Below, one piece after another: positions 1 to 5,593 of a stretch of 10,101 nt of DNA (its first letter is position 1; the number at the start of each line of letters is the position of its first letter). The stretch spans positions 1 to 10,101 of the forward strand of contig JAOTYS010000141.1 of NCBI GenBank assembly GCA_029861795.1, written 5' to 3'. Made by a program: the position numbers and the translations under genes. The notes under the pieces are model-generated. The model was not told where the DNA came from and ran no database searches. It worked only from the letters and a program-made list of their open reading frames with translations. The stretch comes from Gammaproteobacteria bacterium (lineage in GTDB: Bacteria > Pseudomonadota > Gammaproteobacteria > Arenicellales > JAOTYS01).

Positions 1-675
1 GATATTTGCCACGGGGATGGCAACATCTTCAAACGTTACCTCACACAAGTTAGGGCCACGCAAACCAATGGCCTCCAGACGTTCGATGCTCACACCGGTT
101 GCTTTTGGGGAGATGAGTAACAGCGATAGATTCTGGTGACGCGGCGCCTGGGCATCGCTGCGAACCAGCGTGTAGATGTAGTCGGCAATTTCAGCCCCTG
201 TACAGAAACGCTTCGCGCCGTTGACAATCACTTGATCTCCGTGACGCTCCGCTCGGGTACGCACCTCGGCAAGATCGCTACCGATGTCAGGCTCGGTCAA
301 GCCATAGGCGAACAACATATCGCCGTTGGCGAGTTTGGGTAGCAAAGTGCGCTTTTGTTCTTCAGATCCCGCCGCCAGGATGTTCATGCCACCGTAACAC
401 GCAGCCATAATATAAGGCACAGATACTGCGAGGCTGCGCCGGGATAATTCCTCGATGGTCACCATGGTCGCTAAGATGTCGGGACCACTGCCACCGTATT
501 GCTGCGGCACGGTGAGACCCATTAGACCGAGCTCCGCGAGCTTGTTGACCACATCTCGCGGGTAAACATCATCCCTATCCCAACGCGCTGCCGCTTGCCG
601 AGGCATCTCCGCTTCAACAAAGCGCGCTAGGCTGTCTCGTAACAGCGAGATGTGTTCAGGATCGTCGAAATCCAT
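1..675 (-). CDS. Acyl-CoA dehydrogenase (N-terminal 225 residues, C-terminus outside window)
   Basis: FAD flavoprotein of the acyl-CoA dehydrogenase family, which oxidises an acyl-CoA to its 2,3-enoyl-CoA and passes electrons to electron-transfer flavoprotein. I translated the minus strand from the ATG at 673-675; the frame stays open to base 1. The protein begins MDFDDPEHISLLRDSLARF. It shows the family pattern PQQYGGSG near residue 60 and the signature GLTEPDIGSD near residues 122-131, then KRFCTGAEIADY and GLRGPN in the middle beta domain. Full-length members have about 380 residues, so the C-terminal helical domain with the catalytic glutamate is not visible and the substrate class cannot be judged. 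The start lies 8 nt after the crotonase stop, with GGACC a few bases upstream as a weak ribosome site. This indicates translation from the same message as the two genes upstream. The family assignment is firm; the substrate is unknown. Confidence 0.93.
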   Translation of the reverse strand, partial: MDFDDPEHISLLRDSLARFVEAEMPRQAAARWDRDDVYPRDVVNKLAELGLMGLTVPQQYGGSGPDILATMVTIEELSRRSLAVSVPYIMAACYGGMNILAAGSEEQKRTLLPKLANGDMLFAYGLTEPDIGSDLAEVRTRAERHGDQVIVNGAKRFCTGAEIADYIYTLVRSDAQAPRHQNLSLLLISPKATGVSIERLEAIGLRGPNLCEVTFEDVAIPVANI

Positions 676-683
676 GGGAGGTC

Positions 684-1478
684 CTACCCACCAGAAAACT
701 TTGGAGCGCGTTTCTCCTTGAAGGCCAGTAGCGCTTCGCGGTGGTCGGCTGTGTCATTGGTGAGTGACTCGTAGGCGATGCTTGCGTCCATGATGGAGTG
801 TGCGAGCTGGCGCAATCCGATATTCACCGCCGTCTTGGAATAACGAATGGCCTGGGTTGCACCGTTTGCCAGCCGATCCGCAAACTCATCCACGCTCTTA
901 TCCAGCTCGTCGTCGTCAACGCAATGATTGATCAGGCCAATACGCTCGGCGTCTGCGGCTTTGATCGAATCTCCAGTCATCAGATACTCCTTTGCCCGTG
1001 CATAGCCGATAAGCTGCGGCCAAATAATGGCACCACCGTCCCCCGCGACCAGACCTACACCGACATGAGGATCGGCCAGCTTCGCGCTCTCGGCCGCAAA
1101 GGTGACGTCACAAAATAACGCCATGGTGGCGCCAAGCCCCACTGCTGCTCCGTTGACCTTGGCGATGACCGGTTTCTCACAATCCAGTATGCCGAATACG
1201 ATTTTCTTGGCCTCGACACGAGTGCGTTCCCATAGCTGTTTGTCATCGATCATGCGCTCTAGCCAATCAATGTCGCCCCCGGCTGAAAAGGCTCTACCCT
1301 CCCCGGTCAAGATGATCACGTCGGCCTCGTCGTCCACCGCGACATCATAGAACGCTCGGGACAGCTCTTCGTGCATCAACGCGTCGACTGCGTTGAGCTT
1401 ATCTGGGCGATTTAAGGTCATGGTCAGCGTGCGACCACGGTAGAAAAAAGAGAGGTGTCTATAGCTATCGTAGTTCAC
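684..1478 (-). CDS. Crotonase-fold enoyl-CoA hydratase/isomerase family protein
   Basis: Cytoplasmic acyl-CoA enzyme of the crotonase superfamily, 264 residues, the usual length. The longest frame opens with TTG at 1484, but the GTG at 1476-1478 is preferred because AGGAG lies 6 nt before it. Visible motifs are LNRPDKLNAV, the oxyanion-hole stretch RAFSAGGD (residues 62-69), the second glycine-rich loop NGAAVGLG (109-116), then LADPHVGVGLVAGDGG (134-149) and a C-terminal KEKRAPKF. Aligned by eye to rat enoyl-CoA hydratase, the two catalytic glutamates (E144, E164) are replaced by Thr118 and His138. Asp147 in AGDGG occupies about the column of the nucleophilic aspartate of 4-chlorobenzoyl-CoA dehalogenase. 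Classical hydratase activity is therefore doubtful, and an isomerase, hydrolase or lyase role is possible. It sits between the Rieske oxygenase (36 nt upstream) and the acyl-CoA dehydrogenase (8 nt downstream), and is probably cotranscribed with both. Confidence 0.92.
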   Translation of the reverse strand: MNYDSYRHLSFFYRGRTLTMTLNRPDKLNAVDALMHEELSRAFYDVAVDDEADVIILTGEGRAFSAGGDIDWLERMIDDKQLWERTRVEAKKIVFGILDCEKPVIAKVNGAAVGLGATMALFCDVTFAAESAKLADPHVGVGLVAGDGGAIIWPQLIGYARAKEYLMTGDSIKAADAERIGLINHCVDDDELDKSVDEFADRLANGATQAIRYSKTAVNIGLRQLAHSIMDASIAYESLTNDTADHREALLAFKEKRAPKFSGG

Positions 1479-1514
1479 AATCAACTCCTGTTGTGTTCTC
1501 AGGCGTGCACCAAC

Positions 1515-2567
1515 CTAATTTTGCTGCATGGCTTCCCGCACCAGCCGTTGAAAAAAGACGGTCCCGGGCTCCCGCTCGCAAGACAAACGCCCGGTTTGGT
1601 AGATACCTGCCCCGAGATTATTCTGCACACGTAAACAGATCGCGAGATCCTCATCCATTACACGGTTTGAGAACAACATCGCCTCATCCTTATCTTGTTC
1701 GTCGACCGATCCATCGTCTGGAAACCAAAACCAGCGCTCCATCCTCGACCGAGTTGGTCCTAAGGGCGTAATGCGTTCAAGATTAAAGCCGTATTCCGAG
1801 AAATGCAGTAACAGCCCCGGAAACTTATATACCCAGAAGCCGTTGCTTTGAGGACGCTTAGAAGACGCCTTATACACCACGCGAAAGCCCACAAAATTGC
1901 CGTTTTCATAAGCGGAAATATCGGTATGTTCTCTGACCAGAGAAGCACTCAAATCTTTGTGCACGCATCCGAGGTGATAACCTTCCGCCGAATTATCGCT
2001 ATAGGCCTTCCAGTTCAAATCTCCCTCATTAGTCACGCCGCCGTAAAAACTCATACTGGGGATGGACGGGAAACCCTGTGCGATCTGGACGATATCGCCG
2101 AGCCACTCCCGCAGTGGCGCGACATCAGCATCCAGACACACAAACACGATACCATTCCATGTCGCCACGCGAATCGACACCAGGCTCATGGTCTTCCTTG
2201 TGGTGGCATCATCTTGCTCAAAACCCGGGGCAAATTTCAATCCCCCGTCTAAACCGTACGACCAGCCGTGATAAGGACAGCGCAAAACATCGCACCGACC
2301 CGACTCCCCAGAGACCACTGGACCGGCGCGGTGACGACACACGTTGTGAAAGGCGCGAAGTTCGCCATCATCCCCGCGCACCACAAAGACCGGCCAGCCA
2401 GCCACCGCCCCGGAGGCGTATTGCCCCGCCTCGGCCAACTCCTGTTCACGAGCCAAAACACTCCAGTGGCGCGCGAAGATTAACTTGCGCTCTCGTTGGT
2501 ACGCCTCCGGATCGTGATACCACGAAGCGGGAAGTGACGATACGAACTGCTGGGACTGTGCGCTCAT
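1515..2567 (-). CDS. Rieske non-haem iron oxygenase, large (alpha) subunit
   Basis: Terminal oxygenase that uses O2 and electrons from a separate reductase to hydroxylate or demethylate a substrate. The 350-residue form from the ATG at 2565-2567 is preferred: GAGGT lies about 7 nt upstream, whereas the longer frame would need a TTG at 2588 with no clear ribosome site. In the 350-residue numbering, the N-terminal Rieske [2Fe-2S] domain carries C77-x-H79, 17 residues, then C97-x2-H100 (CRH and CPYH). The catalytic domain has DNSAEGYHLGCVH, giving iron ligands His198 and His203. The third carboxylate is probably in MDEDLAI (Asp305 or Asp307). The position that is the bridging aspartate in naphthalene dioxygenase is Glu195, as in CntA-like and choline-monooxygenase-like enzymes. 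The C-terminal YQTGRLSCEREPG and FQRLV match this wider family. No beta subunit, ferredoxin or reductase is adjacent. Substrate unknown. A possible -10 (TAGAAT, minus strand) lies at 2618-2623, without a convincing -35. Confidence 0.93.
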   Translation of the reverse strand: MSAQSQQFVSSLPASWYHDPEAYQRERKLIFARHWSVLAREQELAEAGQYASGAVAGWPVFVVRGDDGELRAFHNVCRHRAGPVVSGESGRCDVLRCPYHGWSYGLDGGLKFAPGFEQDDATTRKTMSLVSIRVATWNGIVFVCLDADVAPLREWLGDIVQIAQGFPSIPSMSFYGGVTNEGDLNWKAYSDNSAEGYHLGCVHKDLSASLVREHTDISAYENGNFVGFRVVYKASSKRPQSNGFWVYKFPGLLLHFSEYGFNLERITPLGPTRSRMERWFWFPDDGSVDEQDKDEAMLFSNRVMDEDLAICLRVQNNLGAGIYQTGRLSCEREPGTVFFQRLVREAMQQN

Positions 2568-2750
2568 GTGCCTACCTCTGCAGACCAATAATCACGCCAG
2601 GACAACGCGCCTTAACTATTCTATCGCAAAAGCCTGAATGTTCGGTCTGTGGCGGAGGGAACATCTGATAGCGTACTTGCAAAACGATATGGTTAAGCTC
2701 TCGATACGACCGAAAGCAGCGCCTTGCTGACGCGACACCCACGACAACTT

Positions 2751-2775
2751 CGTAGAAGCACCTTCCAGGCGCGAT
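2751..2775 (+). repeat. REP-like palindrome, family A
   Basis: The 25-nt unit begins CGTAGAAGCACCTTCC and ends GCGCGAT. Its imperfect stem is GCACCT/AGGCGC around TCC, with one mismatch. It has the same outline as the units at 2946-2974, 9518-9542, 9556-9580 and 9596-9624, with a conserved GTAG(G/A)AGC left end and a GCGA right end. It is closest to the minus-strand unit at 9556-9580, which has the same stem letters. REP units of this shape are common between genes in gammaproteobacteria. Confidence 0.7.
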
Positions 2776-2795
2776 CGTACAGTCAATTTAGGTCA

Positions 2796-2823
2796 ATGTC
2801 GCAGCAAGATGTTACTGCTACAA
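2796..2823 (-). repeat. Degenerate REP-like palindrome, family A
   Basis: Read on the minus strand, it runs GTAGCAGTAACATCTTGCTGCGAC. It keeps the GTAG left end, the CATCTTGC core and the GCGA end of the unit at 2946-2974, but has base changes and 2 extra bases in the left arm. Only GCAG/CTGC remains as a clean stem. It is likely a decayed copy. Confidence 0.45.
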
Positions 2824-2831
2824 GAACCAAC

Positions 2832-2873
2832 TGTCATCCTGAGGCACGCATCGTCTGCTGAAGAATCTGATCC
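2832..2873 (+). repeat. Possible dispersed repeat (TGTCATCCTGAGG...GAAGAATCT)
   Basis: The opening TGTCATCCTGAGG and closing GAAGAATCTGATCC resemble, from memory, a widespread bacterial intergenic repeat of the form TGTCATCCTGAGC...GAAGGATCT. There is no second copy in the window and the arms pair poorly, so this is a weak call. Nothing in it looks coding. Confidence 0.3.
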
Positions 2874-2904
2874 CGTGTGGTTTGGCGCTTTGTTGGACCG
2901 GTGA

Positions 2905-2928
2905 TGTACGCCTAAAGGCGTACCTACA
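2905..2928 (-). repeat. Palindromic repeat, family B (GTACGCCT/AGGCGTAC)
   Basis: A perfect 8-bp inverted repeat, GTACGCCT at 2906-2913 and AGGCGTAC at 2916-2923, separated by AA and followed by CTACA. Read on the minus strand it begins TGTAGGTACGCCTTT, the same as the plus-strand copy at 9681-9703. It lies 17 nt from the family A unit at 2946-2974, an arrangement mirrored at 9596-9665. Confidence 0.75.
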
Positions 2929-2945
2929 AAAGCATTATCGACGAC

Positions 2946-2974
2946 ATTGATCGCGGCAAGATGCCGCTCCTACG
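2946..2974 (-). repeat. REP palindrome, family A (exact match to 9596-9624)
   Basis: Read on the minus strand, all 29 nt are identical to plus-strand 9596-9624. The stem is GCGGCA/TGCCGC around TCT. Beyond this core, the match continues into 2938-2945 with one mismatch (37 nt in total). The two copies are in opposite orientation and about 6.6 kb apart. No coding sense. Confidence 0.85.
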
Positions 2975-3131
2975 TATGCAGAAACACCAATAGCATAAGG
3001 CGACACCCTGCTGGAGATTGTGCGAGCACTATGCGCTCGACTATCACGGGCGAAATCGAGTCAGAGCAGCAAAGCTTCTGGGGGAGTTGATTCATTCGAC
3101 GGATTGGATACAGCGCAATGAACGCTTCCCT
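2975..3131. other. Intergenic stretch, no gene recognised
   Basis: This is the rest of the gap between the oxygenase start and the stop of the aldo-keto reductase. A plus-strand frame opens at 3018 (begins MCEHYALDYHGRN) but runs antisense into the reductase, has no ribosome site, and resembles no family I know. A small hairpin, CGAGC/GCTCG, lies at 3023-3039 without a T-run. I see no terminator or promoter that I would defend here. Confidence 0.4.
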
Positions 3132-3989
3132 CTAGTCTGGGATAGCGTCGATACGCGCCACTTCCTCCGGGCTCAATCGAAGCTCCACCGCCTTAGCGCT
3201 GTCGCGAATACTAGAGATTCGACTGGCACCAGGAATCGGCAGCACATGGTCGCCCTTGTGGAGCAACCAAGCTAAGGCAACCTGGTATACGCTAACGCCA
3301 TGCTTTGAGGCGATCTCTGCCAACAGGTGTACTTCCGGGAGTTTCTTATGTCCATCGCCGCCGACCGGGCTGTAGGGGATATAAGTAATGCCTTGGGTTC
3401 CACAGTAATCCACAAGCCCGTTCGCCATATCCTTCTTGTACAAAACGTGGCACTCATTTTGTACCGACGAGATAGGGACGATGTCCTTAGCCGTATCGAT
3501 CTGATCCTTGTCGACGTTAGACAACCCCACATTGGCGATCTTACCTTGTTCGTGCAAACGAGCGAGCTCACCCACAGAATCGGAGAATGGCACGGCGGAA
3601 TCGGGTGCATGCAACTGATAAAGTACGATGGTCTCGACACCGAGGTTGCGCAAACTTTTCTCACAAGCGTTGCGCAGGTGCTCTGGAAGTCCATTGCGCT
3701 CCCAACGACCCCCTGGTCTCGTTAGCCCACCCTTGGTCGCCACCGTGGGTCGCTGTGCGGCGGATAGCCCAGCAAGTGCCGAGGTAATAAGTTTTTCGTT
3801 GTGCCCGAAGTCATTGTCATCGATGCAATAGCAATCAGCCGTATCGATAAAATCGACGCCGGCCTCAAGTGCAGCGAGAATGACGGCTTTACCCTGCTCA
3901 GCATCGGGTCGACCCGCAATCGATAGCGGCATCGCGCCCAAGCCGATAGCAAATGCCTTGATGTCAGTGATGCCGATCGTGCGGTGCAT
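3132..3989 (-). CDS. Aldo-keto reductase, cytoplasmic
   Basis: NAD(P)H-dependent oxidoreductase of the aldo-keto reductase (AKR) superfamily, a TIM barrel that reduces aldehydes or ketones. The ATG at 3987-3989 was chosen because GGAGGAG sits 5 nt upstream. The frame reaches back to 4058, but the extra 23 residues do not resemble an AKR start. The 285-residue product has the whole catalytic tetrad by position: Asp49 and Tyr54 in FIDTADCY, Lys86 in ATKGG, and His127 in LYQLHAPD. Further family marks are GLSNVD (155-160), VQNECHVLY (176-184), and the cofactor-loop stretch PIPGASR (251-257), which is typical of NADP binding. There is no signal peptide. It shares its strand with the exported AKR at 4452-5390, but a decayed gene and a plus-strand terminator lie between them, so cotranscription is unlikely. 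Substrate unknown. Confidence 0.94.
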   Translation of the reverse strand: MHRTIGITDIKAFAIGLGAMPLSIAGRPDAEQGKAVILAALEAGVDFIDTADCYCIDDNDFGHNEKLITSALAGLSAAQRPTVATKGGLTRPGGRWERNGLPEHLRNACEKSLRNLGVETIVLYQLHAPDSAVPFSDSVGELARLHEQGKIANVGLSNVDKDQIDTAKDIVPISSVQNECHVLYKKDMANGLVDYCGTQGITYIPYSPVGGDGHKKLPEVHLLAEIASKHGVSVYQVALAWLLHKGDHVLPIPGASRISSIRDSAKAVELRLSPEEVARIDAIPD

Positions 3990-4148
3990 AATCGCTCCTC
4001 CGGTAGACTTAGCGTGTGCTTTCAAAACAACTGCGAGGCAGAAACTCAAGTCTATCACGCATAAGCCAAATGTATGTGTTGGTGCACGCTGCTATTGACA
4101 CACACTAACAAAGAGAGAACAAATGAATAAGGATCGTCGCACAAGTCA

Positions 4149-4292
4149 GTGAAATGGGTGCAGGTGGGTGGTGCCGCTACAGAGCATTTGCCGCGGTGGG
4201 GCGGCGAGCAGGTCATGGTTACCAACTCATCCGGTGTGCTCAGCGCGAACTTGGCCGAGTACATAGTTGGTGCAATTTTGATGGTCAACTCC
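4149..4292 (+). pseudogene. Remnant of a D-2-hydroxyacid dehydrogenase gene
   Basis: The plus-strand frame reads KWVQVGGAATEHL and then VTNSSGVLSANLAEY followed by IVGAILM. This is the stretch just before the nucleotide-binding domain in D-isomer 2-hydroxyacid dehydrogenases (family length about 310-330 residues). Only about 47 residues match. The N-terminal third, the Rossmann GxGxxG and the catalytic Arg/Glu/His region are absent. Upstream, at 4123-4152, lies a 9-codon frame (MNKDRRTSQ, stop) behind AGAGAGAAC, which may be the original start; it is out of frame with the remnant. After about 4292 the frame stays open but no longer looks like the family. I read this as a gene reduced by internal deletion. 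Family recognition is by eye only. Confidence 0.6.
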
Positions 4293-4417
4293 AACGTGTG
4301 TGGTGACCTCGTGGATGCCCCGTTAGTCGGGGTGACCAAATCTAAACGCGACTCGATGCACGATCGTGCCGGTACAGCTTTAAACGGAAGTGTAGTCTTG
4401 GATGCCCTGACGGACAT

Positions 4418-4441
4418 CCCCGGCACCCCGGGGCGCTTTTT
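4418..4441 (+). terminator. Intrinsic terminator, plus strand
   Basis: A perfect 6-bp G+C stem, CCCCGG (4418-4423) and CCGGGG (4428-4433), with a 4-base loop, followed by CGC and five T (4437-4441). Polarity is plus only; on the other strand the stem is not followed by T. The only plus-strand candidate upstream is the decayed dehydrogenase, so this may be the terminator that survived it. It lies 10 nt beyond the stop of the minus-strand gene at 4452. Confidence 0.6.
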
Positions 4442-4451
4442 GTTCAGATCC

Positions 4452-5390
4452 CTACAACTGCTGAATCACCTCCACCATCTTTCGACGAGTGGACTTATCC
4501 GGCAACAATCCGAACCCGGCCTGCATGTTGTCGACCAGATGTTTGGGATTGCTGGTCGCTGGTATAGGACAGGTGACCCCGGGACTCGAAAGGACGTATT
4601 TCAGAAAGAACTGTGCCCAGCTATGACAATCAAATTCTGTTGCGAACCCAGGAAGCGGCTTTCCTTTAGTTGCACGGAATAGTCTACCCTGCTCAAATGG
4701 CCGATTGATGATCGTCGCGACCTGATGCAAGGCCGCCAGAGGAAGCAATCGCTTCTCCGCCTCCCGCGTTGCAATGGAAAAGTTAAACTGAACAAAATCG
4801 AGATTCTGTGTCTTGATTAGTTGTTCTAGCTCATTGTAGCTACCGGTGGTGTAGTGAGTCACGCCGAGGTAGCGAATTCGCCCTTCCTCCTTCCACTGGC
4901 GAAGGGTGTCTATATGGGTCCTCCAATCCACAAGGTTGTGAATCTGCATCAGTTCCATGGGGTTGCTTCGCATCTTACGCATGGATGCTTGCATTTGCCG
5001 CATGCCAGCGTCTCGCCCGGTGGTCCATACCTTGGTGGCCATGAACAATAACTCAGCAATTCCTAGCTCTGCGGCAAGATCACCGACCACTTCTTCGGCA
5101 TTACCATACATGGGCGAAGAGTCCACAACGGTACCACCCATCTGTGCGAACAACTCGAGGACTTCACGCACCGAGGCCCGTTCGTCCGCAGTGGAGCCCA
5201 CGTCGAACGCCCGGTACGTACCCAATCCCAACGCCGGTAGCATCTCACCGGTCTTTGGAATCGGACGTTTCAATATTGCGCCGGGCGCACTCGCAGCAAA
5301 CGCCTGTCCCAGGCCCGCCGCAATGCCTGCCCCTGCCAACAGCTTTAAGGTGTCTCGCCGCGTGATTGTGCGTTCGATTACCGTCTTCAC
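4452..5390 (-). CDS. Tat-exported aldo-keto reductase
   Basis: AKR-superfamily oxidoreductase of 312 residues with an N-terminal twin-arginine signal. The signal is TRRDTLK at residues 10-16, then a hydrophobic stretch LLAGAGIAAGLGQAFA and a likely cleavage near AFA-ASA (32/33). The mature part starts the barrel with LPALGLGTYR. The catalytic tetrad is complete: Asp90 and Tyr95 in VVDSSPMYG, Lys120 in ATKVW, His151 in LMQIHN. PIPATS near 275-280 marks the cofactor loop. Tat substrates fold in the cytoplasm, so the cofactor is probably bound before export to the periplasm; what would reduce it there is unclear. The start is GTG at 5388-5390 with only a weak purine stretch upstream. A possible promoter, TTGCCG (5454-5459) and TATAAA (5433-5438) on the minus strand with 15-nt spacing, is speculative. 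It is only distantly similar to the AKR at 3132-3989. Confidence 0.93.
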   Translation of the reverse strand: MKTVIERTITRRDTLKLLAGAGIAAGLGQAFAASAPGAILKRPIPKTGEMLPALGLGTYRAFDVGSTADERASVREVLELFAQMGGTVVDSSPMYGNAEEVVGDLAAELGIAELLFMATKVWTTGRDAGMRQMQASMRKMRSNPMELMQIHNLVDWRTHIDTLRQWKEEGRIRYLGVTHYTTGSYNELEQLIKTQNLDFVQFNFSIATREAEKRLLPLAALHQVATIINRPFEQGRLFRATKGKPLPGFATEFDCHSWAQFFLKYVLSSPGVTCPIPATSNPKHLVDNMQAGFGLLPDKSTRRKMVEVIQQL

Positions 5391-5440
5391 CTTCTTCTAC
5401 TGTGTTCTGTCATAAAGAGACAGATTTATTTTTTTATAAC

Positions 5441-5522
5441 TGGATTCCCGTTTCGGCAACTGCTCCCTGCGTTGCTCTACCTCCTGCGTCCCTGCAGTCG
5501 TACACGGGAATGACTGTTGCTT
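5441..5522 (+). repeat. Palindromic repeat, family D, interrupted copy
   Basis: The left arm TGGATTCCCGTTT is at 5441-5453 and the right part CACGGGAATGACTGTTGCTT is at 5503-5522. Both are identical to the arms of the copy at 5601-5634, where a single base separates them. Here 49 nt (5454-5502) lie between. That insert is rich in CTGC and contains two similar stretches, CTCCCTGCGT and CCTCCTGCGT. The basic unit, TGGATTCCCG...CGGGAATGAC, is a well-known dispersed repeat type in proteobacteria. Confidence 0.75.
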
Positions 5523-5532
5523 GTCTTTTTTT

Positions 5533-5560
5533 GTCATACCCGGGGAAGCGGGTATCCAGT
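5533..5560 (-). repeat. Palindromic repeat, family D, variant copy
   Basis: Read on the minus strand, it begins ACTGGATACCCG and ends CGGGTATGAC. The perfect 7-bp stem is ATACCCG (5536-5542) and CGGGTAT (5549-5555) around GGGAAG. Compared with its neighbours, the T/A pair in the stem is changed on both sides, so pairing is kept. It has the opposite orientation to the copies on either side. Confidence 0.75.
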
Positions 5561-5593
5561 GAAAACTCAAATGCGATAAGTTTGTTTCTCTTT

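Noticed and set aside
2078..2668. Plus-strand 196-codon open frame
   Set aside because: It is antisense to the well-supported Rieske oxygenase, its translation is rich in Arg and Pro with no recognisable motif, and it has no ribosome site.
3018..3275. Plus-strand 85-codon frame next to the aldo-keto reductase
   Set aside because: Its second half is antisense to the reductase, there is no Shine-Dalgarno, and it shows no family resemblance. It was kept only as a remark in the intergenic entry.
4095..4100. TTGACA considered as a -35 box for the plus-strand remnant
   Set aside because: No -10-like hexamer lies at a suitable distance, and the short leader frame begins only 23 nt after it.
4317..4331. 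CCCCG/CGGGG small hairpin
   Set aside because: A 5-bp stem without a T-run inside unrecognised sequence; no function can be argued.
4293..4682. Continuation of the dehydrogenase-fragment frame as a real 177-residue protein
   Set aside because: Past about 4292 the sequence no longer resembles the family. It runs through a strong terminator hairpin and then antisense through the exported reductase.
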